Source: Colias croceus
Taxonomy: Eukaryota > Arthropoda > Insecta > Lepidoptera > Pieridae
Reading direction: 5' to 3'
Length of the DNA: 64,000 bases
Assembly: GCF_905220415.1 (NCBI RefSeq)
Contig: NC_059552.1
Coordinates: 8,447,001 to 8,511,000 of the forward strand
Every line of letters begins with the position of its first letter. Positions within the stretch are counted from its first letter, which is position 1. Below, one piece after another: positions 34,311-45,023 of this stretch. The notes below the pieces were generated by a model. That model saw only the letters and a list, made by a program, of their open reading frames with translations. It ran no database searches and was not told the DNA's origin. The position numbers and the translations under genes were made by a program.

Positions 34311-35569
34311 AATATTAAGATCTTATAATTTTCATCAGAAATTGACATGTATAAACAGAACCTTTGTCAATATGACATAACAATTTAGTCAGCGTAGTGG
34401 CCTAAACTTTCCTAAACTTTCAAAGCTATGTGTATTATGAGGGAACAAAATATCAGTTGAAGATCCGCAGATGATAATTGATCTTACTTTTCAATCAATA
34501 TTCTTAAAACGAAAGTGTGTTTTGTTTCTATTTTTTTCATGTCGCAGCGATGCCATGTATATTTTTTGCCTGTAGACTGAGCAGGCTAAAGAGTAATAAG
34601 TGTGCTCTTTAACCAATTTTCAAAAACAAAAGAAGGTGGTTCTATGTTCGTCTACACTCTACGTTAAGTAGTTCTATATGTAGGCTTCAAGGCTTATATA
34701 ACGGCATATGCGGCAATGAGGGCTACACGCTTTTAATTATGATCAAATACACTGTCAATGCGTCTATAATAGAGCATTTGAAACTGAGGCATGTATCCGT
34801 CTGAGGCAACTATCCGGCTTTTACCCTACGTTAGTTCGTATTTTACCGAAATGAAAAAAAAAATCATTCCCACGGCAATTTCCTTTACAAAAAACTATTT
34901 ACCATTAATATAATATTATATACCTCCTCTATTATAGACCTCAAGTTGGAACTTCCTTACCAAAACTGATAAAGCTCGCATGGCGGATCTGTCAAGCTCG
35001 GTTCTTAGTACAATATTACGATGCTTCAATAGAGCTAAATATTCACGTGAGGCACGCGAAACGTTTCATATTACAGAAATATACGGGAGATGCTTTCGGG
35101 CGGGAACGTTTGGTATAGATTTTTGTAAAACGCTACGTTTTGCACCTAGTTTGAAATGATGCTTGATATGAACGAACGTATATAATGAGATAGAGTCAGA
35201 GATATCTGACTCTATCTTATTATATAAATATGTTATATATTAATTATTAAATATGCATTATATTTATATATTTCGCATCGTATCTTCACACAACCCCTGC
35301 CCGTGTATTCGAAAGCGTGCATGTGAAAGGAATGTGGCAAAGTAAAGTTCAGTTATACGCTTTTGTAGACCTCTCACATTGAGCCTTTGTGGAACACGTA
35401 ATATTCAGCGTTGATACGGTTTGGGGGAGACCGGGCAATTTGTAACTGATATAGTTAATTTATTTTTGTGTAATTTAATAAATATAGTACATATAATATT
35501 ATAAGGGTGAAGAGTTTGTTTTGTTGTATGTTTTATAATGGAAACGTATTGGTTAGAATTAAATTATAT
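34311..35569. other. No supported gene; one short hairpin
   Basis: AT-rich. At 35,188-35,217 AGATAGAGTCAGA, loop GATA, then the exact reverse complement form a 13-bp stem. Nothing else is recognised. Confidence 0.45.
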
Positions 35570-35645
35570 AGAAAAAAATCGATCAGTGAAACAGATGTAT
35601 AATGTATCTGCCCCATACCCCATTTGGGGGCATGGGACTTGACTT
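35570..35645 (+). mobile_element. SINE 3' fragment
   Basis: It has AAATCGATCAGTGAAACAGA, then TGTATAATGTATCTGCCCC and CATTTGGGGGCATGGGACTT, the same 3' segment as the SINE copies at 30,881-31,075 and 42,500-42,675. The tRNA-like head is missing, as in a 5'-truncated insertion. Confidence 0.65.
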
Positions 35646-37482
35646 TAAATTAATTGAATATATAAATATATACCTTCGTACGCGTAGGTAACTATTACCT
35701 ATTTAACACATAAAATCACCTTCAATCCCTTTTACATCCATACTAGAAATAGACAAGCTTATTTTGCTAATTTCTTATGTTGATCCACAACATACAAATC
35801 CCTGTAACATTAACATGTTTGTTTAGGCCAAGGACAACGGAAGAGTTTACTGTTTGTGGCGAAAGGCTCGTCTGACTCAACTATTTTGATGTGCTTTCGT
35901 CATAGATTACCTACGCGAATTACGTATCTCGTATTATTATGTAAAGGTTTAATTCATTACCACTCTTGCGTTGCGGGTAAACATTTTTGTTAGCTTTTCA
36001 ATTTCTTTAAGCGTATAAATCAATATTTTTATACGAGTTCGTTTTGTTATTTCGTGTACTTCTTTTTCTATATTTGGACCACAAGTGTTGCCTTCTTCTT
36101 GTTAAATTAATGGCTCCTTCCAATAGGGAGTGGTGTTGCCAGTAAACCGAATTATTTTTGATAGCTACTAAATGTCATTAAAGATGAAAACACCTTTAAA
36201 ATAATGTTTATCCCTATCTGATTAACACGGGATTATACTCCGCAAAGTAGAAAAAAATATCCAAGTGAAGTTAAAAGCGTATCAAAAACAGCATTTTTAA
36301 AATAACATTTTTTAGCAAATATTCTTTACCGCAAAAATAAAATATATAAAACGAAAAGCCGCAAAGCGCAAAAGCTAATAGATATTGCGAATTTTGACCT
36401 ATGGTTTCAATAGGAAAACCGATAAATGCAATAAGTGCTGTTAAATATAATATTATATTCTTTGGATATGTGGAATACATATTATTATTATTTAAAGTTT
36501 ATTGCGTTTTGCTTTTGATAAATAAATCCTACGAAATATGGCAAATATTTTGAAATGGCCTCAAATAGTGTGTATAGTTGTGGCCTTGATAGTTATTGAA
36601 AATATCATTTTTAATGTATTTAGGCTTTTAAATAAAAATGCACCATTTTATCGGGTACTCAATCCTCTAAGTGTGTTTATTCATGCATTGATCTTTTACG
36701 AATCTTTTGACCACTGTTAAATCATAAGATGTCTTTACTCAAACTTTTAAATCACAAAATTAAACATTTTTTAATAGGATCGGGCTTATAATTTATAAAA
36801 GCGAATTATAAAAAGTCTGTTTATAGAAAGTGATAAATAATAAAAATAATTAAAGATGAAAGATTTAGAGTGTAAGAAAGACTTTAATTCTAAAAACGAT
36901 TCTTAATAAAATTTACAATTTCAATTTAACATTAAAATTATACAGACGTATACATTTTATCATAATACAACTATTTGTAAACACAAAAACATCTCCATGA
37001 ATAATATTAAAGAAATAGTCTAGTTATATCTATTTAATTCAGACTTTATTAAAAAAAGAAAAATAAAATCACATTGATGCACTGTGTACTGATATTTCAT
37101 TTTCATTCATAGAAAATGCTTTTTTAAAAGAGTAATCTGAGCATAATCTCCTTAACACTGAGGTGAAATAAAAAGCATCAACCCTTTATCCGGGCTGTAT
37201 AAAATATAAAAATATAAAGTTCCTGAGACACCGTGTAATTGAGGGATTTGCCGGTGGAATGGACCAAGGAAATAGGCACGTAGATGTGGTTTGTAAACTG
37301 GATACAGCAAGCCCTTTGGAAATAGTGTCAGTTCGAACTTCGTACCTCGTACTAAAGGCAAAAATTTCTTAGTAACTGTCCCTCTTCACAATGGGCAGCC
37401 TTGGGCGAGTATAGGCAATCACGATATGATAGTGTAGAGGGCCTATACGTCTATGATCGGCTGTCATTGTAAATGTTTATTC
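35646..37482. other. No supported gene; small hydrophobic frames
   Basis: Two short frames face away from each other at 36,271-36,480 (minus, 69 codons) and 36,538-36,720 (plus, 60 codons). Both are rich in Ile, Leu and Phe, which AT-rich DNA gives by chance. I see no splice sites, domains or promoter. Another minus frame at 37,152-37,361 is also unrecognised. Confidence 0.4.
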
Positions 37483-37582
37483 ATAAAGCGCGTCACACAC
37501 GGTGAAGATACTATAATATTTTATGTTACGATTCTCAAATATAAAATATTATAGTATCTTCACCGTGTGTGACGCGCTTTAT
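37483..37582. repeat. Perfect 100-bp hairpin
   Basis: Arms of 41 bp (37,483-37,523 and 37,542-37,582) are exact reverse complements around an 18-base loop. The arms begin ATAAAGCGCGTCACACACGG. It is probably a young foldback MITE. A hairpin RNA source cannot be excluded, but the arms are longer and more perfect than a typical microRNA precursor. Confidence 0.85.
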
Positions 37583-39209
37583 CGCCGTAATGGAGGCAAA
37601 CATCGACCATCATTTATTGGACCAATACTCTCGAATGTGAAAAGAACCCATTATACTTTGTTTAGATTTTAGGGGCGTTCTTAAAAGTTTAATGAAAAGG
37701 TAAGAATATTAAAAACCAAATATTATGATTTTTCTATTATGATTTCCCTCTTTGTTCTTTAATTATTTTCTGCTCTTTACATCAAAAAATAAAATTAATA
37801 TAAAATCAAACAAAAGCGTACCTACATTTAGGTAAATTTTTGTTTACGACAACGTATTCGTAATTACTTTTGTTAATGATACAAATCGTAATTTTACTGG
37901 TTTAAAAAATATTTTTTCGGATACCTAAGGAAATCTTGACATAATAGAGTAGGTTCCTACTTATAATAGCATATTATATGCTTTTAATATTGTTTGCGAG
38001 ATGAAATAAAATATAATACAGCTCAATATTTACCTCACGAGAGTTTCTCATTAAGATATAGATTATCAGAATTACTTAAAATATTTTTAAACGACAAGTA
38101 CGTAGACTCTATAATATAACAATATACACATGCAATATCTAGTTCTCTATTTCCACATTTTGTACCTCGGACAAGCTTTTAAATTACACACTTTTATCCC
38201 TAAATAACTTTACGTTTAATTCGTGGAAAGTTTTTGGGCATTCGGCTGAGGCCTTGCCAGAGGTGGTTCGGATAACGCATTTTTTGTTACTTTACTATTT
38301 GCGAACTGAATTTTTGTGATGTATATAATAATAACTAGCTTTCCACCTGTTAACAAATTATGTAACTCCCTCTATCTTTTGAAATAACTTAATCGAGATC
38401 TGTTCCGTAATTTTAAAGATCTAAGCATACATACATACAGACTTTCTTTTATATCTACTATGTGTATGTAATTGTGGGTAATATACAATAATACATATAT
38501 AACACATTAATACCTCTTATGTTTTAAATATAGGTAATTAAAGGCCTTTGATCCCATGAACCAAATTGTTAACCTCGCAAAGTAATTATATAGTAGATAC
38601 ATTATTAATTTGGAAATATTCAACTAAACCACATCCCTTTTTTACAATGATCGAAGTAAATGTAAATAGATTGCTTAAATTGGATGAAAATTTGAATATA
38701 AGGTCTACGTTTGATGGCACAATATGAAAAGTATGAACATTCTTTGTTAATCGTGAACTTAGTTTATGTAGAGTTATTTTTTAATAGTAGGTAAATCATT
38801 ATAATCTACCTAGTTTCTAGTTCCTTTGTCGTGTCGTTCATCATCTTTTTCTTCAACAATATAAAACACATGAAAATAATTTGCAAGTTATTTGCACAAT
38901 ATCTTTATATCACAACTTGATCAATTTGAAAAAAATAAACAAAAAAGAATTTGAATGTATTTTTAGAGAAATAAGGGTTTTTTCTTAATGACAACATATT
39001 TCAATTGTGAGGAAAATATAACCAAATTGATACCCTTGACATTCTCAATACACATGACAAACAAAATATTTTTTCAAACACCTACGAGAATTAAGCCTAC
39101 ATTTTATTAAAGGCAGGAAATATTTCCTTAATGATCCAAAAGATTACCAAGTCATGCTATATTGTTGTTCTTGTTATAAATAATTGATGTGATAAAAATA
39201 AATAAAGAA
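37583..39209. other. No supported gene; AT-rich
   Basis: A Helitron-like fragment in minus orientation begins CTAGCTTTCCACCTG at 38,335 and fades by about 38,450. The rest shows nothing recognisable. Confidence 0.45.
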
Positions 39210-39670
39210 CGCTTAAACTCGTGAAATTGTATTGGTACCGATCCTTGATAAGTGTACAAAGTTAGAATAAAATCTGTCCATTTAAAATCAAAATAAAGTC
39301 GGTCACATACAAACATACAAGTGAAGATAATGAAATAATAATAGTTAATTTATAAAAACTTAAAAAATACGCATATACTTATTAAATTATTGTATTGTCA
39401 CGGATCCTTGATATGTGTCAAAAGTTTGAATTAAATTTGTCTATATAAAATCAAAATCGAGTCTAGAAGTCGTTTACATACAAAGATACAGGTGAAGCTA
39501 ATGAAATAATAATTTATTAAAACAGCTATAAAAACGCTTGATGTCATGAAATTGTTTTGTCACCGATCCTTGATAAGTGTACAAAGTTTGAATTAAATCT
39601 GTCCGTTTAAAGTCACAATCGAGTCTAAAAATAGTCGTTAATATACAAACGAACAGGTGAGGCTGAAAAA
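39210..39670. repeat. Three diverged tandem units, ~160 bp
   Basis: Units start near 39,210, 39,371 and 39,534. Each contains GATCCTTGATAAGTGTAC or a close variant, then GAATTAAATCTGTCC, AAATCAAAATCGAGTC and ATACAAACATACAGGTGAAG. The third unit is shorter. Their spacing and order show a local tandem array, possibly part of an unidentified dispersed element. Confidence 0.75.
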
Positions 39671-40428
39671 AAAACAAAATATGATTTATAACAAACTCTG
39701 ATTAATATCAATAGCTTGTACTTGAAGTGGGTTAATTGAATCGATACGATATTGATGACAGCCATTGAAAGTTACGGCGTAATTAATTAGCGCATGCTGC
39801 GGTGTAAAATTCATAAAATTAGTTAAAAGGTTGACTGTCTCGTTAGTGTGGTTAGCATTTTTCATTATAGAGATGTGCAAGGTTTTATGCTAGGTACAAC
39901 CAATATATTTTATACACTTCGTACGTTAATAATTATACCTAGTAAGTATTAATTTTTTAAATTATAAATGTGTGTTTTAAAATCAAGTGATGAAAATTCA
40001 TACATTCAAATATATTTCCATGATAGTAATGACGTAGTACGCGATATTCTGTTACTTTTTTACTTCGATAGTATCTGGAACACCAAAAAAAGCTTCCGTT
40101 AACCTTGTATTCTTTCTAAGGCTTAGGTAGGTATATTTCTGCATTTAATTTTTTTGTTACTGTAATTAGTTGTTTATTTTAACTCAATAGTTAATAATAA
40201 ATACTATAGTATTTCGAAAGTAGTAGCAAAACTATTTATATAATAAATTATAAGGAAGTCGAATTCGTAAAACAAACGTCTCTTAATAATAAACTACGTA
40301 ATACAGAAACCATATAGGTAGACATGGAAAAGCTGCGTGTTCAAGATAGTACAAGTTTCCCACCGCTACGATAGAGGACAAGCCAATTACGGACTGATAA
40401 ATTAGCAAACTCCGGCCCGTACCATGTA
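39671..40428. other. No supported gene; AT-rich
   Basis: Nothing recognised. Confidence 0.5.
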
Positions 40429-40625
40429 CTAGCTTTCCGCCCGCGGTTTCGCCCGCGTGGTCAATGAAAAACCCGCGCAGTTCCCGTTCCCGTGGGATTT
40501 TCGAGATAAACCTATCCTAAGTCCTTCGTCAGATCTCTTTACCGAATTTGAAATAAATCCATGCAGTATTTTATGAAATTAGCCCGTACATACATACAGA
40601 CAAACAGAGAAAAATTCTAAAAACT
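40429..40625 (-). mobile_element. Helitron-like copy (TGCGAAAGT subfamily), 5' end decayed
   Basis: On the plus strand it reads CTAGCTTTCCGCCCGCGGTT, then GTTCCCGTTCCCGTGGGATT and ACATACAGACAAACAGAG. The 3' terminus is clean and the 5' terminus is lost. Confidence 0.6.
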
Positions 40626-40729
40626 ATATTTTTGGCTTCGGTATTGTAGATCACGCCCCAACTATTCTTAAAAAAAAACAATGTACAGTTTTGACTCCTT
40701 CGATTTTATTTTATGTAAAGATTACTTCT

Positions 40730-40786
40730 AGTGTGGGAAAAGGACAGAGCTATATAGATCGTCTATCGCCATCCTTTTCCCACACT
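40730..40786. repeat. 57-bp palindromic element
   Basis: AGTGTGGGAAAAGGA (40,730-40,744) and its exact reverse complement (40,772-40,786) bracket a core with GCTATATAGATCGTCTAT. The core is the reverse complement of the one inside the element at 62,711-62,805, so both belong to one family. Confidence 0.7.
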
Positions 40787-41216
40787 GGAAATAATACTAC
40801 AAGACATTGAAGCTCGCGTTAATTATAAAATAATACAATTAGTACTTTTCATTACAATTAGAATTATAAAGAGATCTTAACGTCAAACTGTAATATAAAT
40901 TTAACGATAAGCTACCAACTAATTGAATTATACCTTCTGTTTGTATTGATTAAATAATCTTATAGATTGCTTTTTCATTTAAGACTTTAGTGTTTTTATA
41001 GCTTGGGGTTTTTAATTAATTAAACGTTGTAAGGGTTTTGCTAAGGAAAAACGTTAAGAGGGAGATATAAAGGGTAGAAATAGAAAAGCCGCTTGAAAAT
41101 TGAAGTAGGTATACCCTAGTGAAAAATGTACATTATGTTGACCACGGCATGACGTATAAGAGCTCTATCAAATTCGATAATTATTTTTTAATTGCAATAA
41201 TGAGGAGTATTCTATC
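40787..41216. other. No supported gene; AT-rich
   Basis: Nothing recognised. Confidence 0.5.
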
Positions 41217-41387
41217 TTCTTATATATAAAAATGAATCGCAAAATGTGTTGGTAAGCGCATAACTCGAGAACGGCTGAACCGATTTCGTTAATTCTTTTT
41301 TTATAATATTTCTTGAAGTACGAGGATGGTTCTTATGGAGAGAAAACGTAAATATGTACCACGGGCGAAGCCGGGGCGGACCGCTAG
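41217..41387 (+). mobile_element. Helitron-like copy, first of a tandem pair (GACCGCTAG subfamily)
   Basis: It runs from TATATATAAAAATGAATCGC through ACTCGAGAACGGCTGAACCG and GAAGTACGAGGATGG to GGGCGGACCGCTAG. It is joined directly to the second copy. Confidence 0.75.
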
Positions 41388-41554
41388 TCTATATAAAAAT
41401 GAATCGCAAAATGTGTTGGTAAGCGCATAACTCGAGAACGGCTGAACCGATTTTGATAATTCTTTTTTTATTATATTTCTTGAAGTACGAGGATGGATTT
41501 TATGTAGAGAAAACGTCAACATGTACCACGGGCGAAGCTGGGGCGGACCGCTAG
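41388..41554 (+). mobile_element. Helitron-like copy, second of a tandem pair
   Basis: It starts TCTATATAAAAATGAATCGC immediately after the CTAG of the first copy and ends GGGCGGACCGCTAG. The two copies differ at only a few positions. Confidence 0.75.
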
Positions 41555-41789
41555 TATCTTAATAAAATAAAAAAAGGAAAGATGTGCGGAAAATTGGAAA
41601 ACTTAAGAAAACTTTGACGAGTAGTTAAACTTTGTCGGTTCGACAGATCACGTGAAGACACCTAGAAAAATTGTGAGGTCAGCTAGTAGATAATTTAAGA
41701 TGTATTCACATTTATCTATGTAGTGTTGGGGCTACTGGTCACAATTTATCCGAGACCGTATTGACCAGCCCATATTAATGCAAAATGTA

Positions 41790-41977
41790 ATGCGGATATA
41801 ATGCGCATTGTATGTTTGTTTGTTTGTTACTTCTTCACGCAAAACTGCTGAACCGATTTTCATGAAATTTGGCACACACATAGAGGGTAACTTGGATAAG
41901 ACTGAAAATCATATAGAAACGAGAGCTGTGCCAGTTTAACTTTGACTATGCAGGCGAAGCGGCGGGCGTAAAGCTAG
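41790..41977 (+). mobile_element. Helitron-like copy (TGCGAAAGT subfamily)
   Basis: GTATGTTTGTTTGTTTGTTA, then CTGAACCGATTTTCATGAAA, TAGAGGGTAACTTGGAT and the end GGCGGGCGTAAAGCTAG. The 5' end is degraded. Confidence 0.6.
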
Positions 41978-41990
41978 TATTATACATATA

Positions 41991-42167
41991 CTAGCTGCTC
42001 CCAGCGGTTTCACCCCCGTGGCTCCGCTCCTGTTCCTCGATAAATAAGCTTTCTAACACCGAAAGAATTTTTTAAATCGGACCAGTAGTTCCCAAGATTA
42101 GCGCGTTCAAACAAATAAACAAACAATAAAACAAACAAACTCTTCAGCTTTATAATATTAGTATAGA
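41991..42167 (-). mobile_element. Helitron-like copy (GCTGAAGAG subfamily)
   Basis: Minus strand from TCTATACTAATATTATAAAG to GGGAGCAGCTAG. It has an expanded AAACAAAC/AATAAAAC stretch near the 5' end. Confidence 0.7.
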
Positions 42168-42499
42168 TAAACGCTTACCACTAAGCGAAAAATAGTTACA
42201 TAATTTTTGGTCGATAAAGTGTATTAATTATATACGGAGTTTATCACATCTTAAAAATCACTTAATCCAACACACATCGTTACACTCCGAGCAATGACTT
42301 CGGGGAAGATTTACTCGGTGTACATTCGCAAATTTACGGCTTATTTAATAGAACCAAGCATGTGTGAAGCCATTAATAATGGCGGGTTTTAGTGCTTTCT
42401 AAATTAAGAGACAATTCTGGAAGACGATACAATATCAAGTTAATACGTGTTAATACTAACAAATTGGTAATAAGTCTATCGAGTCTATAAGGATGTTAT

Positions 42500-42675
42500 T
42501 AGCAAGTAGAACCAAGTGTTCCTAGGTTCGATTCCCGGTGGAGAGAAAAAGAAATTGTCTCGACTGGCAGGACATAGAAGGCTGAGCACCAACTTGTCCC
42601 TAAAGAAATCGATCAGTGAAACAGATATATAATGCGTCTGCCCCTTACCCCACTTGGGGACAATGGCTTTTTATA
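42500..42675 (+). mobile_element. tRNA-derived SINE
   Basis: The B-box is AGGTTCGATTCCCGG at about 42,533. It is followed by GTCTCGACTGGCAGGACATA, AAATCGATCAGTGAAACAGA and CTGCCCCTTACCCCACTTGG. It is in opposite orientation to the copy at 30,881-31,075. Confidence 0.7.
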
Positions 42676-42960
42676 CGGATGTTATTTTAAATTCATCTGT
42701 TATGTTGTAGCATTCATAGAAACAACATAAAAGTCGTTAAAACAAAAGAAAAAATGGCCATAACAGTCCTTTATCAAGAAGCACAGCGGAAACTTTACGA
42801 ATTTATAAAATTTCAACAAATGAACAACTTTTAAAGTATGTTTCGTTTATTTAACAGTAGTTTTCGTGTTCTCGATGCTTTTACTTAACGACTGTTTCAA
42901 GATTCTTGTAGTTTGAGATATACTATCGTTGTATTCACGCAAACGTGTTATTATTTAATA

Positions 42961-43143
42961 CTAGCGGTCCGCCCCGGCTTCGCCCGTGGTAGGCAATAAA
43001 AGGTAGCCTATGTTCTTTCTCAGGGCTTAAAGATTATCTGTGCCAAATTTAATCAAAATCGGCTGAGAGGTTTCAGCGGGAAAGCGTAACAGACAGACAA
43101 ACAGACAGAGTTACTTTCGCATTAATTATAATAATAATAGGGA
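42961..43143 (-). mobile_element. Helitron-like copy, hybrid ends
   Basis: On the minus strand the 5' part is GCGAAAGTAACTCTGTCTGT (TGCGAAAGT subfamily) but the 3' end is GGGCGAAGCCGGGGCGGACC then GCTAG, as in the GACCGCTAG subfamily. Both ends are present. Confidence 0.65.
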
Positions 43144-43374
43144 TACTTTTAACTCGAGTATGTGTACATGTATTTTATCGTGTAATTCATTCGTATTGAA
43201 AATTATAAAAGCGAGGAAAGTGTATTTATGAAATTATTATTATCAGTATTGCTTAAACTTACCTTAGAAATAACTACTAGTTGTAGGCTAGCGCTTCAAA
43301 AGCTTTTCAAATTATCGATTTCTTTAAGGTTTTTATACTTTGATAGGCTAAAGTTGAATTATATTAATATTATA

Positions 43375-43553
43375 CTAGCCGTTTCACCCGTGGACAAAAT
43401 AAAGTATTACATGTGTTATTTTGATGTACTTATTATCAATATTGACGTAAAGATTCATCCAAATCCGTCAAGCCGTTTTTTCACGAAAGAGCAACAAACA
43501 TACATCCATATTCACAAACTTTCGCATTTTATTTTATATTTATATAAGTAGGA
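43375..43553 (-). mobile_element. Degenerate Helitron-like copy
   Basis: Plus strand begins CTAGCCGTTTCACCCGTGG and ends with CACAAACTTTCGCATTTTAT and AAGTAGGA. The long frame at 43,228-43,551 crosses this element and is not a gene. Confidence 0.55.
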
Positions 43554-43901
43554 TTTAATGTTTTCTTTCATAACTCGCCCATAATATGCTACTTTAATAC
43601 CATACAGGGAACAACACAAGACTTTAAACAAATGATGAACTTTATCCAACACATTAGCAATGCTCACAAGTTGGTAAATAAGAAAAGTTACAAATTTAGA
43701 AAGTTGTTATCGTAAATAACAATAAGATAACTAATATACACATACGTTTCAAATACCTGTTTAGGAATTAAACAGGTGATTTCTTGTTAAACTTCGCTAA
43801 ATAATAGCTTGCAGGTCGTTGAAAACTATCTGGCTCATAAAACTTTTAAACACAAAGATCGCCGACTTTCTTCCACAAAAACTGTAATGCTTATTTAGAA
43901 A

Positions 43902-44079
43902 CTAGCTGTGCCCCGTGGTTTTACCCGCAGTGCTCCGGTCTTGTTTGTCTTAGCGTGATGATATTTAGCCTTCTCAATAAATGGGCTACTTAACACAGAA
44001 AATTTGTTTCAAATAGAACCAGTAGTTCTTGTGATAAACAAACAAACATACACACTCTTTAGCTTTATAATAATATAGA
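43902..44079 (-). mobile_element. Helitron-like copy (GCTGAAGAG subfamily)
   Basis: Plus strand reads CTAGCTGTGCCCCGTGGTTT through TAGCTTTATAATAATATAGA. Both ends are visible. Confidence 0.65.
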
Positions 44080-44194
44080 TATAAGATTAATGTAAAGATG
44101 GATAAAATTTATTTTATAATTAAACACAGCATAATAAAACTATTTAAACATGAGTAGATCCATTGGCTCTATATTATGTGTAAATTAATACAAT

Positions 44195-44377
44195 AAAAAT
44201 GTATCGCAAAATGTGTAAGCGTCGAGAACGCCTTGACCAATTCGTCTATTTTTTTAAAGTTTTTATTAAGGCAGGAATGTTCTTTTTTGGAGAAAACACG
44301 AAAACGGTGCAACTAGCGCAAAACAACGTCTACTGGGGCAGACTGAAAGGAGTACCTCTCGTAAGGGCTAGTAAGAA
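44195..44377 (+). mobile_element. Degenerate Helitron-like copy (GACCGCTAG subfamily)
   Basis: AAAAATGTATCGCAAAATGT, then GTCGAGAACGCC and an eroded GGGGCAGACTG near the end. The frame through it (44,199-44,438) is incidental. Confidence 0.45.
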
Positions 44378-44770
44378 TTATGAACTATTATTATATTATT
44401 TTCAACTATATCGTATAACACATACTAAATGTGAGTAGTTTCCATAAATACGTGAAAAATAGTTCAACGATCCGCAAGTTGTTAAATATTGTCAAAGTTT
44501 CGTTCAACATCTGCCAAGTTTTAAAGAGGCTTAAAGAACGAGCGAACACTTACACTGTTATGGTTCTTATTAGTTACACGCAAGTTAAAGTTTGATACGT
44601 GTTTTAATAGTAGGTTTATTAATTAGAAATGCTCAGTTAAACATGTATTAATCAAATAGTAAAGAATAGTTACGTTGGTATAGAAGGTGTTATTTACATG
44701 AAGAATCAAGAGTTTTGCTTAAAAACTATACGGAGTATTTCATTGAGTTGTGTAACTTGTGCGTTTTATT

Positions 44771-44936
44771 GAAGTGAAACTTCTATATCGGGGTTGGAAA
44801 AAAATTTAGTGTAACATTTTTTCGTTACGCGCCATTTTTTTCTTATCCCTACCACGCGTGATGTGACGTATTTCTGTAAAGTTGCATATAGATATATAAT
44901 TTTTGGAAAAATAAGATTATAAAGAAGTTTCACTTC
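44771..44936. mobile_element. Short MITE with GAAGTGAAACTTCT ends
   Basis: GAAGTGAAACTTCT at 44,771 and its exact reverse complement ending at 44,936 bracket 166 bp containing GGGTTGGAAAAAAATTTAGT and CCACGCGTGATGTGACGTAT. The target duplication is not clear because the end itself is partly palindromic. Confidence 0.55.
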
Positions 44937-45023
44937 TTACGTGTGTACACAAGTACACCCACACATAATTTTTTTTTATTGCTACCAAATCTTTGTTTGT
45001 ATATTAATCTAATATGTAATATA

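Noticed and set aside
36271..36720. Two small hydrophobic frames facing away from each other, resembling pieces of membrane receptors
   Set aside because: Both are 60-69 codons in very AT-rich DNA, where TTT/ATT/TTA codons create hydrophobic peptides by chance. No splice sites, conserved motif or paralogue could be seen.
39210..39670. Possible CRISPR-like regular repeats
   Set aside because: Three diverged units of about 160 bp in an animal genome; no short identical repeats and no cas genes.
43228..43551. 107-codon plus-strand frame
   Set aside because: It runs through a Helitron-like copy in the antisense direction, and its residues follow the repeat.
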